Numbered from the stretch's first letter, positions 46,601 through 55,385 are shown. The stretch is DNA of 64,000 nt from Thalassomonas viridans (GCF_000948985.2 NZ_CP059733.1:868001-932000), one strand, 5' to 3'. Numbers and translations are program-made. Notes: generated by a model not told the origin, from the letters alone.

Positions 46601-48853
46601 ATAAACAAAGGAGTCGCTGCCGAAGAAATCCTGGTCCGGGGTATAGGTGAAGAAGCCGTCTTCTGCCAGGGTCAGGGTGCCGTTGGTCACGTCGTCGATG
46701 ATCCCCGAGACTTTCAGGATATCGTTTTCGGCATCCGTGTCGTTTTCCAGTACGCCGGGCAGGGCGTTGCCGTCGACGATCAGCGGGCTGTTTTCTTCGG
46801 TTTCATAGCTGTCGTCGTTGGCCACGGGATCCGTATTGATGACCTCCACCGCTATGGTGACACTTGCCTGTGCCGTGCCTCCCTGGCCGTCGCTGATGGC
46901 ATAGACAAAGGTATCTATGCCGGAGAAGTCGTCATTCGGGGTATAGGTAAAAAAGCCGTCGGCACCGACCGTGAGCTGGCCGTTGCTTACGTCCTCTATC
47001 AGCGGCAGTTGCAGTGCCAGGGTATTGTTATCGGCATCCGAGTCGTTTGCCAGCAATCCCGGCGCCTCAGTGCCGTCGGCCACTAAGGCGGTATTTTTAT
47101 CTGTGGCGTAATTGTCGTTAACCGCCAGGGGAGGGGTGTTGGCCGCCCCCACTGTGATGGTGACGCTGGCCTCGGCGGTGCCGCCCCGGCCATCTTCTAT
47201 GGCATAGATAAAGGAGTCGGTGCCGGCAAAGTTGCCGTTGGGGATATAAGTGAAAAAGCCGTCGGTGCTTATCGTCAGGGTGCCGTTATCCACATTGTCC
47301 GTCAGGTTTGTCTGGAGCCGGATGGCATCGCCGTCGGCGTCGCTGTCGTTCGCCAGCACCCCGGGCAGATCGCTGCCGTCAACCACCAGGGTGATATTGA
47401 CTGCTGTGCCGTAGTTGTCGTTGACGGCAAGGGGGGCGGTATTGCTGCCTTCTACCAGGATAGTGACCAGGGCGGTACTGACTTCTCCCTGGGGGTCTGC
47501 TATCTGGTAGCGGAAGTTGTCTTCGCCGGCAAAGTCATCATTCGGGGTATAGATGAAACTGCCGTCGGTGTTTAAGATCAGCTCGCCGAAATCCGGGGTT
47601 GTCACGACCGGAAGCACTAGGGTGACGGTGTCGCTGTCTATGTCGCTGTCGTTGACCATAAGGCCGGGGGCGGGGACAAACAGCCGCTGGCTTTTGGCTA
47701 TGGTGTAATTGTCGGCAAGGGCCACCGGGGGATCGTTTACCGCCAGCAGGGTCAGGCTGACCTCCGCCTCGGCAAAACCCCCCTGGCCGTCCTGAACCTG
47801 GTAGACGAAGCTGTCGCTGCCGTGAAAGTTTTCCGGGGGCAGGTAGGTAAAGTTGCCGTTGGCGGAGAGTTCGAGATCGCCGTAAAAAGGCGGCCGTACC
47901 GGCAGCAGCGACAAGCTGAGGGGGTTTTGTTCATTGTCTGTGTCGTTAACCAGCAGGTTGCCGCGGATTTCGTTATCTTCATCTGCCTCGAAACTGTCGT
48001 TTTCCGGCTCGGGCGGGGTATTTTCCTGCCCTGTGGCGGGATCCAGGCGGATTTCGCTGCTAAAGGCGCTTTCCCCGCTGCTGTCGACGCCGGTAACCAG
48101 CAGGTAATAGCTGGTATCGTTGCTCAGGTTGCTGAAGGTTTGCGGCGGCCCGGTGACCGCCAGCAGGGCCTGGCCTTCGCTGAGTTCGCTGAAGTTCTCC
48201 CGGTTTACTCCGGATTCGGCGGCTAAATAAAGGTTGTACCTGAATAACTCGTCACTTGCCTGCCAGTTGGCGCTGATACCGGTTCCGGGCGTCGGGCGCT
48301 CTGCGGTTACGGCTTGCAGCTGCCGCCTTTGCCAGTTGACCGTGACACTGTCCAGCTGCAGCTGGTTGCCGTTGATGTCTTTGCTCCACAAACCTAAGGT
48401 TACCGGGCCGGAAAACAGGCCGTAATCCGCCGGGTTAATATTGGTGGCGGTGTGGTGGAACGGGGCGCCGCTGCAACCGGCCTGGCTTTGGCAAAGGTAT
48501 AACAGCTCCTGCTGCTGGTTAAAGCTGACGGCGACGGAAGCCAGGCCGTCGGGGTCTTCAACATCCACCGAAAGCAGCAGGTTGCCGTTAAAGCTTTCAT
48601 TGTTTGCCGGGTGGCTGAAACTGCCGCTGGCATTGAGGCTTGCAGGCTGAACTACGGCTTTGGCGGCGGCAGACTCATTATTCTGGCCGCTGCGGTTGAA
48701 GCTCGGGGTAATAATAGGGTCTGTCACCGGGACAGTAACCTGTCCCTGAGCCGGCACTGCCTCTTTTTCTGAGCTGCCGTTACAGCCGCTTAAGAGGATA
48801 GAGGCCAGGAGTAGCAGGTTTAGCTTTATGAAAAAGATGTGATTGCTGGGCAT
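43637..48853 (-). CDS. Giant tandem-95/cadherin-like repeat lipoprotein
   Basis: 1738 residues. A lipoprotein signal (lipobox LLSGC at about 20-24) is followed by a fibronectin-III-like part (about 175-275). Nine repeats of about 90-100 residues then begin with the 'N-x-x-P-x-A-x-x-D-x-Y' pattern and contain 'LANDSDADGD' (tandem-95/Big_9 type, calcium-binding by look). The last ~570 residues hold a dozen short 'SSDGxxW' repeats like those of Ycf48/sialidase propellers. It is probably exposed on the cell surface as an adhesin or sensor. The FecR-like and TPR-barrel genes lie immediately upstream, and the latter is a candidate exporter. Confidence 0.85.
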   Translation of the reverse strand: MPSNHIFFIKLNLLLLASILLSGCNGSSEKEAVPAQGQVTVPVTDPIITPSFNRSGQNNESAAAKAVVQPASLNASGSFSHPANNESFNGNLLLSVDVEDPDGLASVAVSFNQQQELLYLCQSQAGCSGAPFHHTATNINPADYGLFSGPVTLGLWSKDINGNQLQLDSVTVNWQRRQLQAVTAERPTPGTGISANWQASDELFRYNLYLAAESGVNRENFSELSEGQALLAVTGPPQTFSNLSNDTSYYLLVTGVDSSGESAFSSEIRLDPATGQENTPPEPENDSFEADEDNEIRGNLLVNDTDNEQNPLSLSLLPVRPPFYGDLELSANGNFTYLPPENFHGSDSFVYQVQDGQGGFAEAEVSLTLLAVNDPPVALADNYTIAKSQRLFVPAPGLMVNDSDIDSDTVTLVLPVVTTPDFGELILNTDGSFIYTPNDDFAGEDNFRYQIADPQGEVSTALVTILVEGSNTAPLAVNDNYGTAVNITLVVDGSDLPGVLANDSDADGDAIRLQTNLTDNVDNGTLTISTDGFFTYIPNGNFAGTDSFIYAIEDGRGGTAEASVTITVGAANTPPLAVNDNYATDKNTALVADGTEAPGLLANDSDADNNTLALQLPLIEDVSNGQLTVGADGFFTYTPNDDFSGIDTFVYAISDGQGGTAQASVTIAVEVINTDPVANDDSYETEENSPLIVDGNALPGVLENDTDAENDILKVSGIIDDVTNGTLTLAEDGFFTYTPDQDFFGSDSFVYAVEDGRGGTARAGVQLTIIQINSPPVALDDDVSLDEDQEITIDVLANDSDEDGDPLTVTLAGPLSDNGGELTLAGDMIDYKPAENFNGIDSFSYLIDDGHDHIVSAIVTLAINPVNDDPLAVDDEFTLATGTSATLDVLSNDSDIENDDLSISGITAGTGAVSIQADNTLSYTPASDQSQDTFTYEVQDGNGGLASAEVTVNITGVNLAPTAVNDSYSLPQDAILVADNAAVAGLLSNDTDPESDNLTVNTTPLSNTTNGTLVLGSNGSFTYTPNAGFTGSDGFEYQISDGNGNFDSASVVITVFANNQPVANPDDYHLRPNTSLSADGAAWPLLLSNDSDADGDALTYQGLLAGAEKGLLTVSSDSSFTYTPDSNFAGTDSFLYFIKDSAGVQSRALVTLSVEEVGWWGDHALPNLPPLDFNHLSFDGMHYYLLADHNTFTSTDATNWEHAYHEQFTNLTAATAGNTLLSPQVTTRIAVGKAGSIFIQQEGSVSPPGDGVWVEREISVDVAMQDIIFTGSEFVAAGLQKVMFSLDGINWSSSVPNSAVIFHGLSNALGSLVIVGENGTIETSTDGLNWTQRSSTTSDHLYDITSNGTDLLVAVGANGTVLNSSDGISWVPVTSTTSAHLYAVEYGNSLYMAVGDNGTVVTSSDGASWSLLSPPGSDALNDVIWDGGKFIVAGNNSQLLASSDASTFTQVDTGDHSNFNGIAHGNGTVIRGGSDSVFWTSPDAITWSASTTTLPGIINQVEYFNGGFIAVGDNGLVMTSSTGNVWSTLSVPTGENLRDVFWYDGLDTSSNPFSLYVIVGDNGLLMTSSDGIGWAVETLSGGMAPAEHLYGISHDDSNFIAVGQNGIIIHRNNTATPGATTWTDSHSNAGFGQLNDLDYDGSKAIIVGDNGVIVSGSTGSGFGQLSTGFSDNLNTIAYDNGNYISLGDAGATYTSTDGATWLSAFAGSGENLNDVIFNSNEIYAVGNNGSFIRGQDNF

Positions 48854-48868
48854 AGGTGCTTTCCGCTG

Positions 48869-50188
48869 TTAAGGGCTTTCTGACAATAAATAGCTGCCGG
48901 CGGCATTGACGGCGCTGTTTTCCTGCTCCGCCAGGGAAAAATCCCCGATGATTTCACTGGCATTGTTGAGCAGCAAACCGTTGATTTCCCCCTGGGCCAG
49001 GTTGTTGCCGTGGCTGGCAAAGTTAACCTTCATTTCCAGTTCATCGCTGCCGACGATACCGTTAAAGGCGGCAAACCATTCGCCGCCGTTGTCGCTGAAG
49101 GACAGCTGCCCCTGAGTGACCCGGGCGGTATCAAAGTTGATGGACATCGACAGGTTCAGGTCGCTGAACGCTCCGCCTGAACCTGTGAGGTTAAATTCGC
49201 TTAGCTGGTTAAACTCCACCAGGCCGTTGCGGGCGGCGATCACATCGGGGGAGCTGGGTTCGAGGGAACCCCAGGTTTCATCGTTGTCGACCCAGCTTTC
49301 CCCCGAAAGGTCAAATTCCGGATCGACGTCGCCGCCGTAGGGCGTTTCGGGCTGGCTGATATCGACGGTTTCGGTGACGCCCAGGGCCAGCTCCTGTGCT
49401 TGCTCCTGGCTTTCAGTCTGGCCAGGTGTTGCTGTACGGGCTGTGTCTGTACTTGCCGTTTGCTCCTGTGTGCCCGTGTCCTGAGCTGTATCTTCTTCTC
49501 GGGTTTCTTGCTGGCTTTCTTCTTCGCTGGCAGGAGCCGTAGGAATGGCTTTGCTGTGCCCTTTGTTAAAAACCTTAGGCGGCTCCAGGGTAAAGTTGAC
49601 CGCGCCGTCCGGCAGGACCTGGGCAAAGGCATTGGTTTCGTCATGTCCCAGGCTGAAACTTTGCCCGGGTCCTGTAGTCACCTCGACATCTATATTGCCC
49701 TGCCAGACCGCCAGAAAAAGGGAGCCCTTGTTCATTTCGACTTCATAATGGGTGCCGCGCACCCCTATGCTGGCAACGGGGGTTTTCATCTTATATTTCT
49801 GGCTGCTGCTTTTCAGTGCCCCGGTGACGGTGCGCAGGCCGCCCTTAAGCAGCTCTATGCTGACGCTGTCTGTTTTGTCATTACGGTTAAACTGGTAATC
49901 CAAAATGGCGACCCGGGTATGGGGTTTGAGTGACAGCAGGCCACCGTCGGCCATGCGGATCTGGGTATTACTTAAGGCGCCGGTGCTGACGGTGTCCTGT
50001 ACATAGACGGGAGAACGCCGTTTCAGCGGGCGCTCCTGGGCGTTTTGGCTGGCAATGACCCGTCCCCGGGCCACTATGGTTTTGCCGGCATTGACCTGGG
50101 GCCCGGCGGCCTGCACCGTTTGCTCGGGGAGTAACCAGGTGCAGCTTGTAACGGCAAGTAAAACAGCATAGGTTTTCGTGAGCTTCAT
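48869..50188 (-). CDS. FecR-domain periplasmic protein
   Basis: 439 residues: signal peptide (about 1-27), a FecR-like beta domain (about 55-165; 'PVASIGVRGTHYEVEMNKG'), then a Gln/Glu/Thr-rich low-complexity stretch (about 220-280) and a C-terminal beta-rich domain. The start at 50188 has AAGGAAA before it and avoids overlap with the upstream gene. There is no sigma-factor or TonB partner, so it is not the iron-citrate type; secreted FecR proteins of this kind occur with CHASE2 cyclases and repeat proteins. It lies 16 bp upstream of the giant lipoprotein. Confidence 0.82.
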   Translation of the reverse strand: MKLTKTYAVLLAVTSCTWLLPEQTVQAAGPQVNAGKTIVARGRVIASQNAQERPLKRRSPVYVQDTVSTGALSNTQIRMADGGLLSLKPHTRVAILDYQFNRNDKTDSVSIELLKGGLRTVTGALKSSSQKYKMKTPVASIGVRGTHYEVEMNKGSLFLAVWQGNIDVEVTTGPGQSFSLGHDETNAFAQVLPDGAVNFTLEPPKVFNKGHSKAIPTAPASEEESQQETREEDTAQDTGTQEQTASTDTARTATPGQTESQEQAQELALGVTETVDISQPETPYGGDVDPEFDLSGESWVDNDETWGSLEPSSPDVIAARNGLVEFNQLSEFNLTGSGGAFSDLNLSMSINFDTARVTQGQLSFSDNGGEWFAAFNGIVGSDELEMKVNFASHGNNLAQGEINGLLLNNASEIIGDFSLAEQENSAVNAAGSYLLSESP

Positions 50189-50201
50189 CGATTTTTCCTT
50201 G

Positions 50202-51533
50202 TCAGAAATCATAGCGAATGGCGCTGGAAACTACTGTCCTGTCGTATTGATATAAAACGAAATTACTCTTGTTATCTAAATAGTTGGCCTTTAATAACCA
50301 GTGCCAGCGCCGGGCAAAAAGCTGCTGGTAACTGAGCTCGGCGGACCATAGGCTGTCATCCCTGACGTCATCAAACAACGGGTGTATGCCCTGGTAGTCG
50401 GAGCGGATATAATTGACTTTTGCCGTCACCCTGATATTGCTGCCGAGATAGGCCTGGGCCTGGTAACCAAGCCCCCATAAGTCCCGTCCCAGGTATTCAA
50501 AATCCGAGTCTTCCGCTTCTTCCTTGCCTAAGGTCAGGGTCAGGCGGTCGCTGACCCCGAGCACGGAAATCTGGTACCAGAAATTGAGCAGGGCCTGTTT
50601 TTTATCGAGATCCCCGTCATCAAAGGTTTGCTGTGCCAGGATCAGCGAAGCGCCAAATTCATGTTTGTTTAACTGATAGCTGGCGCTTGCCGAGGCGCCC
50701 CAGTAATCCAGATAATGGCTGTGATCCAGCCAGAAGGGGCGGTAAAAAAGGGTGAGATTGCTTTTAACCTGGTTGAGCTTGCCCTGCCAGCCGAAGGAAA
50801 CGTCGCCGTACAGGCGGGTCATTTCCGGGTTGTCCTGGTAATCGGCATAACTGAATTTCCCCAGGGCATAAACCTTATGCTGCTGGTTCAGCGGCAAAGC
50901 GTAGCTTGCCTGTGCCTGGGTCTGGATAAAGTAGTCTTCCTGGGCCAGGCTGGTATCGAACAGCTGTATCTGGCCCAGCGAGGGAATATCGACAAATTCA
51001 TCGTTGATGCCGCTGTTGGCATTGTCGTCATAACCCAGCCCCAGTTGTAGCTGGCTGTGCCAGCTGCCTGTGGTGTTTTTCCGGCGTTTTTGGATCAGGT
51101 CGAGGAATTTGGCGATGTCCGGATATTGCCCTTGTTTGTCCTGGGTTGCCAGCTGTTTAAACTCTGTTTCCGCCGCCCCCAGGTTGCCGCTGGCAAAATA
51201 ACTGCCCGCCAGGGCATATCTGGCTTCCAGCCATTGGGGGTAGTCGTACAATACCCGCTCCAGGGCGAAGATGGCCCTGTGGTGTTCGCGCATGCTCTGG
51301 GCGGCCAGGGCAAAGGCGAAATCAAAGGCGGTATCTCCTTCGTGTTCACTTTGGTGCCTTAACGCCAGCTGATAGGCCTGTTGGTTTTTCTTTTGCTTGA
51401 GCAGGGCCAGTATTTTATTCCCGGGCGCGGATCCCTGGGCATGTACCCGGGGGGAAATAAGCTGGCCGCAGGCGAGACAAAAAAAGACAAGGAACAAGAT
51501 ATGCCTGGCTCTGAGGATTTTTCTATCTTCCAT
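50202..51533 (-). CDS. TPR plus outer-membrane beta-barrel protein (Slam-like architecture)
   Basis: 443 residues: signal peptide (about 1-32), three or so TPR-like helix pairs (about 35-130; 'AIFALERVLYDYPQWLEARY') and about 310 residues of alternating amphipathic strands ending in Phe (SSAIRYDF), typical of an outer-membrane barrel. The TPR-then-barrel layout is that of Slam (surface lipoprotein assembly modulator) proteins. Here it heads an operon whose third gene is a giant lipoprotein. The fold is well supported; the Slam-like role is inferred from layout and context. Confidence 0.72.
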   Translation of the reverse strand: MEDRKILRARHILFLVFFCLACGQLISPRVHAQGSAPGNKILALLKQKKNQQAYQLALRHQSEHEGDTAFDFAFALAAQSMREHHRAIFALERVLYDYPQWLEARYALAGSYFASGNLGAAETEFKQLATQDKQGQYPDIAKFLDLIQKRRKNTTGSWHSQLQLGLGYDDNANSGINDEFVDIPSLGQIQLFDTSLAQEDYFIQTQAQASYALPLNQQHKVYALGKFSYADYQDNPEMTRLYGDVSFGWQGKLNQVKSNLTLFYRPFWLDHSHYLDYWGASASASYQLNKHEFGASLILAQQTFDDGDLDKKQALLNFWYQISVLGVSDRLTLTLGKEEAEDSDFEYLGRDLWGLGYQAQAYLGSNIRVTAKVNYIRSDYQGIHPLFDDVRDDSLWSAELSYQQLFARRWHWLLKANYLDNKSNFVLYQYDRTVVSSAIRYDF

Positions 51534-51716
51534 GTTAACGGGTAAACAATTGTTATTGTTAGTAAGCGTTTAGCGCTAAGTATAGTCAGGCGGGAAAATT
51601 TCGCGGGCAAGGGGGGGAAATATTTGCCGGAAATTTTAATTTTGTCCGGTTAATTCAGCTTGTGTTCAGTTTGCCTGGAGTTAAATAGGCTTAAGTTGAT
51701 AAATCAGGAAGAAAAC

Positions 51717-52508
51717 ATGACACATATAAAAAAGATACGCGCGAAAAAGTCTATATTCTCCGGCTACCTCTGGTTTTTTGTTTACCTGCTGGTGGCCCTG
51801 GCCTGCATTAATCTGGTTTTTGCTACCCAGGTAGCGGCGCAAACGGCAACGGCAGAAAACAGCCGGGTATCTTATAGCAGCGGTAAAATGCGCGGGGCTG
51901 AGGCCGGCGCAGACAACCAACAAGAGCAGCTGAAGAAAACCAATACCGCTACCAATAAGGTGCGGGGGGCAAAACCGGCAAGCAGCGGAGTGACTTCCCT
52001 GAATGCTGTGGTTTCACTGCATGACTTCGCCATTTTTGACGCCAGTACCGAGCTGGCCCGGGATATCGACGGTGACGGTTATTTCCGCGAATTTACCCTG
52101 GTGTTCGATGCCGATGTGTCATCGGGAGTGGCCGAGGTTTATGCAGAAATTTACCTGAGCCAGGACGGCGGTCCCTGGCTGCACCATTTCACCACGGACG
52201 TGTTTACCATAGTCGGCGACAGCAGTGAGGACCAGTATGAAGTGAATTCCAGCCTGGTGGAAGGCTTCCCCAGTGATCATTATGATATTCTCATCGACCT
52301 GTACGAGCCCGGGTTTGACGAGATAGTGGCCACCTACAGCTCGGATGATAACAATGCCCTGTATGCGCTGCCGCTGGAAGATGCCACTTATGACGTCGTA
52401 GAGGTGATAGTGATACACGATGATGATAACGGCGGCAGTTTTTCCTGGGGACTGATGCTGGCAGGGGCCGTGTTGTTGGCAGTGCGTCGTGAAATCGCTA
52501 TGACGTAA
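51717..52508 (+). CDS. GlyGly-CTERM anchored surface protein (choice-of-anchor H type)
   Basis: 263 residues: signal peptide (about 1-42, long n-region), a low-complexity stretch, a conserved domain (about 95-225) with 'ARDIDGDGYFREFTLVFDAD', and a C-terminal GlyGly-CTERM signal (GGSFSWGLMLAGAVL then RR, about 240-259), which a rhombosortase should process. The start at 51717 has AGGAAGA before it. It is divergent from the TPR-barrel operon. Function unknown; exported by the type II pathway in related proteins. Confidence 0.82.
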   Translation: MTHIKKIRAKKSIFSGYLWFFVYLLVALACINLVFATQVAAQTATAENSRVSYSSGKMRGAEAGADNQQEQLKKTNTATNKVRGAKPASSGVTSLNAVVSLHDFAIFDASTELARDIDGDGYFREFTLVFDADVSSGVAEVYAEIYLSQDGGPWLHHFTTDVFTIVGDSSEDQYEVNSSLVEGFPSDHYDILIDLYEPGFDEIVATYSSDDNNALYALPLEDATYDVVEVIVIHDDDNGGSFSWGLMLAGAVLLAVRREIAMT

Positions 52509-52655
52509 TTCCAGTCGATTGCAGGCCCACTCCCGCCGGCAGCATCGAGAGGAAATGCTTGTACATTTCTTCTCTTTGATTTTGCTACTGAAAAAAGAGA
52601 ATTTGTCGGTAAATTTTATTTTATTCGCTTGTTTTGCACCCAGCTTTTAACGATA

Positions 52656-52674
52656 ATAAATGCAAATCATTATT
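52656..52674 (+). promoter_or_regulatory. Fur box upstream of the PepSY operon
   Basis: ATAAATGCAAATCATTATT matches 13 of 19 positions of the Fur consensus GATAATGATAATCATTATC, 26 bp before the first ATG of the operon. It predicts iron repression. Confidence 0.6.
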
Positions 52675-52699
52675 ATTAGCATATTTGCCGGGGCCTGTT

Positions 52700-53059
52700 A
52701 TGTCTTTCTTGAGTATTACTCTGTTGTGGGCGGGATGTCTGCTGCCTTATCTTTCTTCCGAGAAACAACAGCTAATAGATAAACCTTTATCCAAAGCCCT
52801 GGGCTGGTCCGGGTTTGTCCTGGCGCTTATCGGGGCTTTGGTCCTGCAGGCGCAGCAACAGGGCTACCTGGTGGCGTCAATCAGCATTTTAGCGGCGGTG
52901 ATGTGCATGTGGACGGTTTTGGTGCTGGCAGCCCCGTATATCAGCAAACGCCGCATTCTGATTTCATCCGATGTTGAAAAGCGCCTGGTGCTGGCGTCTT
53001 CTTTAGGCATAGCTTTCTTTTCGTTAATTGCTATGACGGGATCATTCCATGTGGCCTAA
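52700..53059 (+). CDS. Small integral membrane protein (DUF3325/DUF3649-like)
   Basis: 119 residues, mostly four hydrophobic segments with short loops. The start is the ATG at 52700; the longer frame from 52634 runs through the Fur site. Small membrane proteins of this kind accompany PepSY reductases in siderophore loci such as Pseudomonas fpvGHJK, where they help release iron from the siderophore. The next gene overlaps its end by 11 bp. Exact family uncertain. Confidence 0.7.
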   Translation: MSFLSITLLWAGCLLPYLSSEKQQLIDKPLSKALGWSGFVLALIGALVLQAQQQGYLVASISILAAVMCMWTVLVLAAPYISKRRILISSDVEKRLVLASSLGIAFFSLIAMTGSFHVA

Positions 53060-53303
53060 ATCCCTGGTGGCGTTTTTTTTCGGCATCATTTTATCCATCA
53101 GCCTGATGCTGAACCTCAATCACTTGCTGCCCGTGCCTGTGGATGTCCGCTTATTGATTGGCCTGGTAACGGGCTTTTGCCTCTGGGTGGCGGTGATGGT
53201 CTATTGCTACAGCCGTAATACCGCCAGAGCGGCAGTGTGGGGCTGTTGCAAAACCTTGCTGGCGTCGGGCGCCGTTAATGTTTATTTCTTTGTAGCTGGT
53301 TAA
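53049..53303 (+). CDS. Small two/three-helix membrane protein of the PepSY operon
   Basis: 84 residues with about three hydrophobic segments ('FGIILSISLMLNLNHLL', 'GFCLWVAVMVYCY'). It overlaps the upstream gene by 11 bp and ends 2 bp before the PepSY gene, a strong sign of a coupled operon. It resembles DUF3325/DUF3649 partners of PepSY proteins. Confidence 0.72.
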   Translation: MWPKSLVAFFFGIILSISLMLNLNHLLPVPVDVRLLIGLVTGFCLWVAVMVYCYSRNTARAAVWGCCKTLLASGAVNVYFFVAG

Positions 53304-53305
53304 TT

Positions 53306-54904
53306 ATGAGCAGTAAAACACAGCCGAAACATAAGCTGATTAAAAACCTTACCCAGGCCCACAGCTGGCTGGGGCTGATTATTTCTTCCCTGTTGTTTAT
53401 CATTTTCTGGGCGGGTTCTCTCACCCTGTTTCATGAAGAAATCAAGCAGTGGGCAACCGTGCCCCATTACCCGGTGGAGCTGTCGGCAACGGATAAGCCG
53501 TTGCAGCAGCTGGTGGAAGATACCCTGGCGGACTACCGGCTGGATGCCCAAGAGCGCCTGACCGTGTATATGCCCAATGATCATTATCCCTACTACCGTT
53601 TGTACTTCTATGCCTTTAGCGGCGACGAAAATGCGAACAGCGAGCAGCTGAGGTTAGTGATAAACCCCAAAACCGGGGACATTGTCGGGGAATATGATCA
53701 GTTCCGGTTGGCGGATTTCCTCTACCGTTTGCATTATGACCTCAATCTACCCGCCGGCACTGAGCTGGTGGGGATAGTGACCCTGTTTTTCTTTTTCGCC
53801 ATAGTCTCAGGTATTTTTATCCAGGGGAAAAAGCTGTTTAAGAATTTTTTCCAGTACCGCAGCGACACCCGGCGCAAAGATAAATTGCTGGATATGCATA
53901 ATGTCGTGGGGGTATTCAGTTTGCCCTTCACGGCCATGCTGGCCCTGAGCGGGCTGATTTTCAATATCGCCATTATTTATCAGGCGTCCTTTGCGGTATT
54001 TTTATATCAGGGGGATCAAAGTGCCCTGCTTAAAGATGCCGGTTACACCCGTTATACCGAAAAACCTGCGCAGCAAAGCCTGGATATGTCTTCCGCTTTT
54101 GTGTTGATTGAGCAGGCGAGGCAGGTTCCCGAAAAAGGCATTACCCGGGCTGCCTTTTATAACTACGGCGACAGCCAGGCTGCACTCCAGCTTACCGGTG
54201 AAGATCCGCGCCACTTTGCCCAACGCATTGAAACTTTTTACCGCCTGAAAACCAATGAGGTGATCAGCCACAGCGATATTGAAAATTACAATGTGCTCAG
54301 GAAAGGCAAGGACGTGCTCGCGACCTTACATTTCGGTAACTTTGCCGGCCTGGATTTGCGTATTCTTTACTTTATTCTCGGTATTGCGGTATGCGCCATG
54401 ATAGTCACAGGCAATATGATGTGGCTGGACAAGGCCAGACGCCAGCAGCAGGTTTCCGAGCCCGTGATAAAGGTTATCGGCAACCTGACTATAGGGATTT
54501 TTGGCGGCACTGTAGTGGCCACGGCGGCAGCCTTTTTAGCTGAAAGGGTATTGCCTGTGTCTATGGCCGGGCGGGGGGATTACCTGGCAAATATTTTTGT
54601 TGCGCTGCTTGTGCTGGTGACTGTTTTGACTTTTTTCGTCACGGCGAAAAAGCAATATATCGGCCGTTTGTTGCAGCTGACGGCCCTGCTATTTTTTGCG
54701 GTTATCTGTGCCGACTGGTGGGCTTTTGGTTCCGAACTGCTGGGATTATGGCATATCGGCTACGGTTCTGTGCTTGGCCTGCAGCTGGGCATGCTGATAC
54801 TGGCTTTGGCCTTTTTGTGGGCCGGGTATCTGCTGGCCACCAAAACCAGGCCGGTGTTGCCGCAGGGCGTTCCCGGGCAGGAAGAGGGGAAACTGTTGTC
54901 TTAA
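53306..54904 (+). CDS. PepSY-domain transmembrane reductase
   Basis: 532-residue inner-membrane protein of the PepSY-associated TM family. It has a first helix near 20-42, a periplasmic PepSY region with a histidine-rich face, a second helix pair (about 150-230), another periplasmic part and three to five C-terminal helices. Members such as FpvG reduce ferric siderophores in the periplasm to free the iron. The operon has a Fur box and sits beside a Fur-box TonB receptor, so siderophore iron reduction is the likely role. Confidence 0.82.
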   Translation: MSSKTQPKHKLIKNLTQAHSWLGLIISSLLFIIFWAGSLTLFHEEIKQWATVPHYPVELSATDKPLQQLVEDTLADYRLDAQERLTVYMPNDHYPYYRLYFYAFSGDENANSEQLRLVINPKTGDIVGEYDQFRLADFLYRLHYDLNLPAGTELVGIVTLFFFFAIVSGIFIQGKKLFKNFFQYRSDTRRKDKLLDMHNVVGVFSLPFTAMLALSGLIFNIAIIYQASFAVFLYQGDQSALLKDAGYTRYTEKPAQQSLDMSSAFVLIEQARQVPEKGITRAAFYNYGDSQAALQLTGEDPRHFAQRIETFYRLKTNEVISHSDIENYNVLRKGKDVLATLHFGNFAGLDLRILYFILGIAVCAMIVTGNMMWLDKARRQQQVSEPVIKVIGNLTIGIFGGTVVATAAAFLAERVLPVSMAGRGDYLANIFVALLVLVTVLTFFVTAKKQYIGRLLQLTALLFFAVICADWWAFGSELLGLWHIGYGSVLGLQLGMLILALAFLWAGYLLATKTRPVLPQGVPGQEEGKLLS

Positions 54905-54947
54905 TAAAGTTTTTCTGCCGGTATATTTTCCGGTGGAGGCTTTCAGC

Positions 54948-54974
54948 AAAACCGGGCATTTTGTCCGGTTTTTT
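54948..54974 (+). terminator. Terminator of the PepSY operon
   Basis: AAAACCGG-GCATTTTGT-CCGGTTTT followed by further T residues, 44 bp after the PepSY stop codon. Confidence 0.85.
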
Positions 54975-55298
54975 GTTTTCCTGGCCGTTAGAATTCTGCA
55001 TTGCTACCGGGGCCTGTTAATTCCTTGCTGAGTAAAAGCCAGCCCATACAGAAAGTCTTATGTTTCTAGGTATATCCCTGTCCGCATCTATTAACAGGCG
55101 TAATCCGCTTAAGCTGTACGATGAACAGGTAAGTGTTTGTCCGACAGTTCCTTTTTGAACTTTGTTTTTAACTTGGAGAAAGGGGAGCGGCAATGGCTGT
55201 TAAAAGCCTTAAACCGGTATTTTTCAGGAGCATTTGTTTGTTAAAGCAAATGGGTAACGGGAGACCTGAATTCTCTCAGGATAGCTTTTCTTAGGGCG
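54975..55298. other. Intergenic spacer between two terminators
   Basis: About 320 bp between the PepSY operon and the TonB receptor gene. I see no gene, RNA or repeat in it. Confidence 0.4.
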
Positions 55299-55334
55299 AA
55301 AAAAACGGACTATCCAGTGGATGGGCCCGTTTTT
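55299..55334. terminator. Terminator of the TonB receptor gene
   Basis: AAAAACGG paired with CCGTTTTT around a loop that includes TATCC/GGATG. It has A and T runs on both sides, so it can act on either strand; it lies about 50 bp past the receptor stop codon. Confidence 0.75.
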
Positions 55335-55385
55335 GTCATTATGCCTTTAAGAGGGCATTTATACTTCGTTATCGGAAGCTATTTA

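Noticed and set aside
48869..50188. FecR protein as part of an iron-citrate FecIR system
   Set aside because: It has a signal peptide and no sigma factor or TonB receptor beside it; its operon partners are repeat and signalling proteins.
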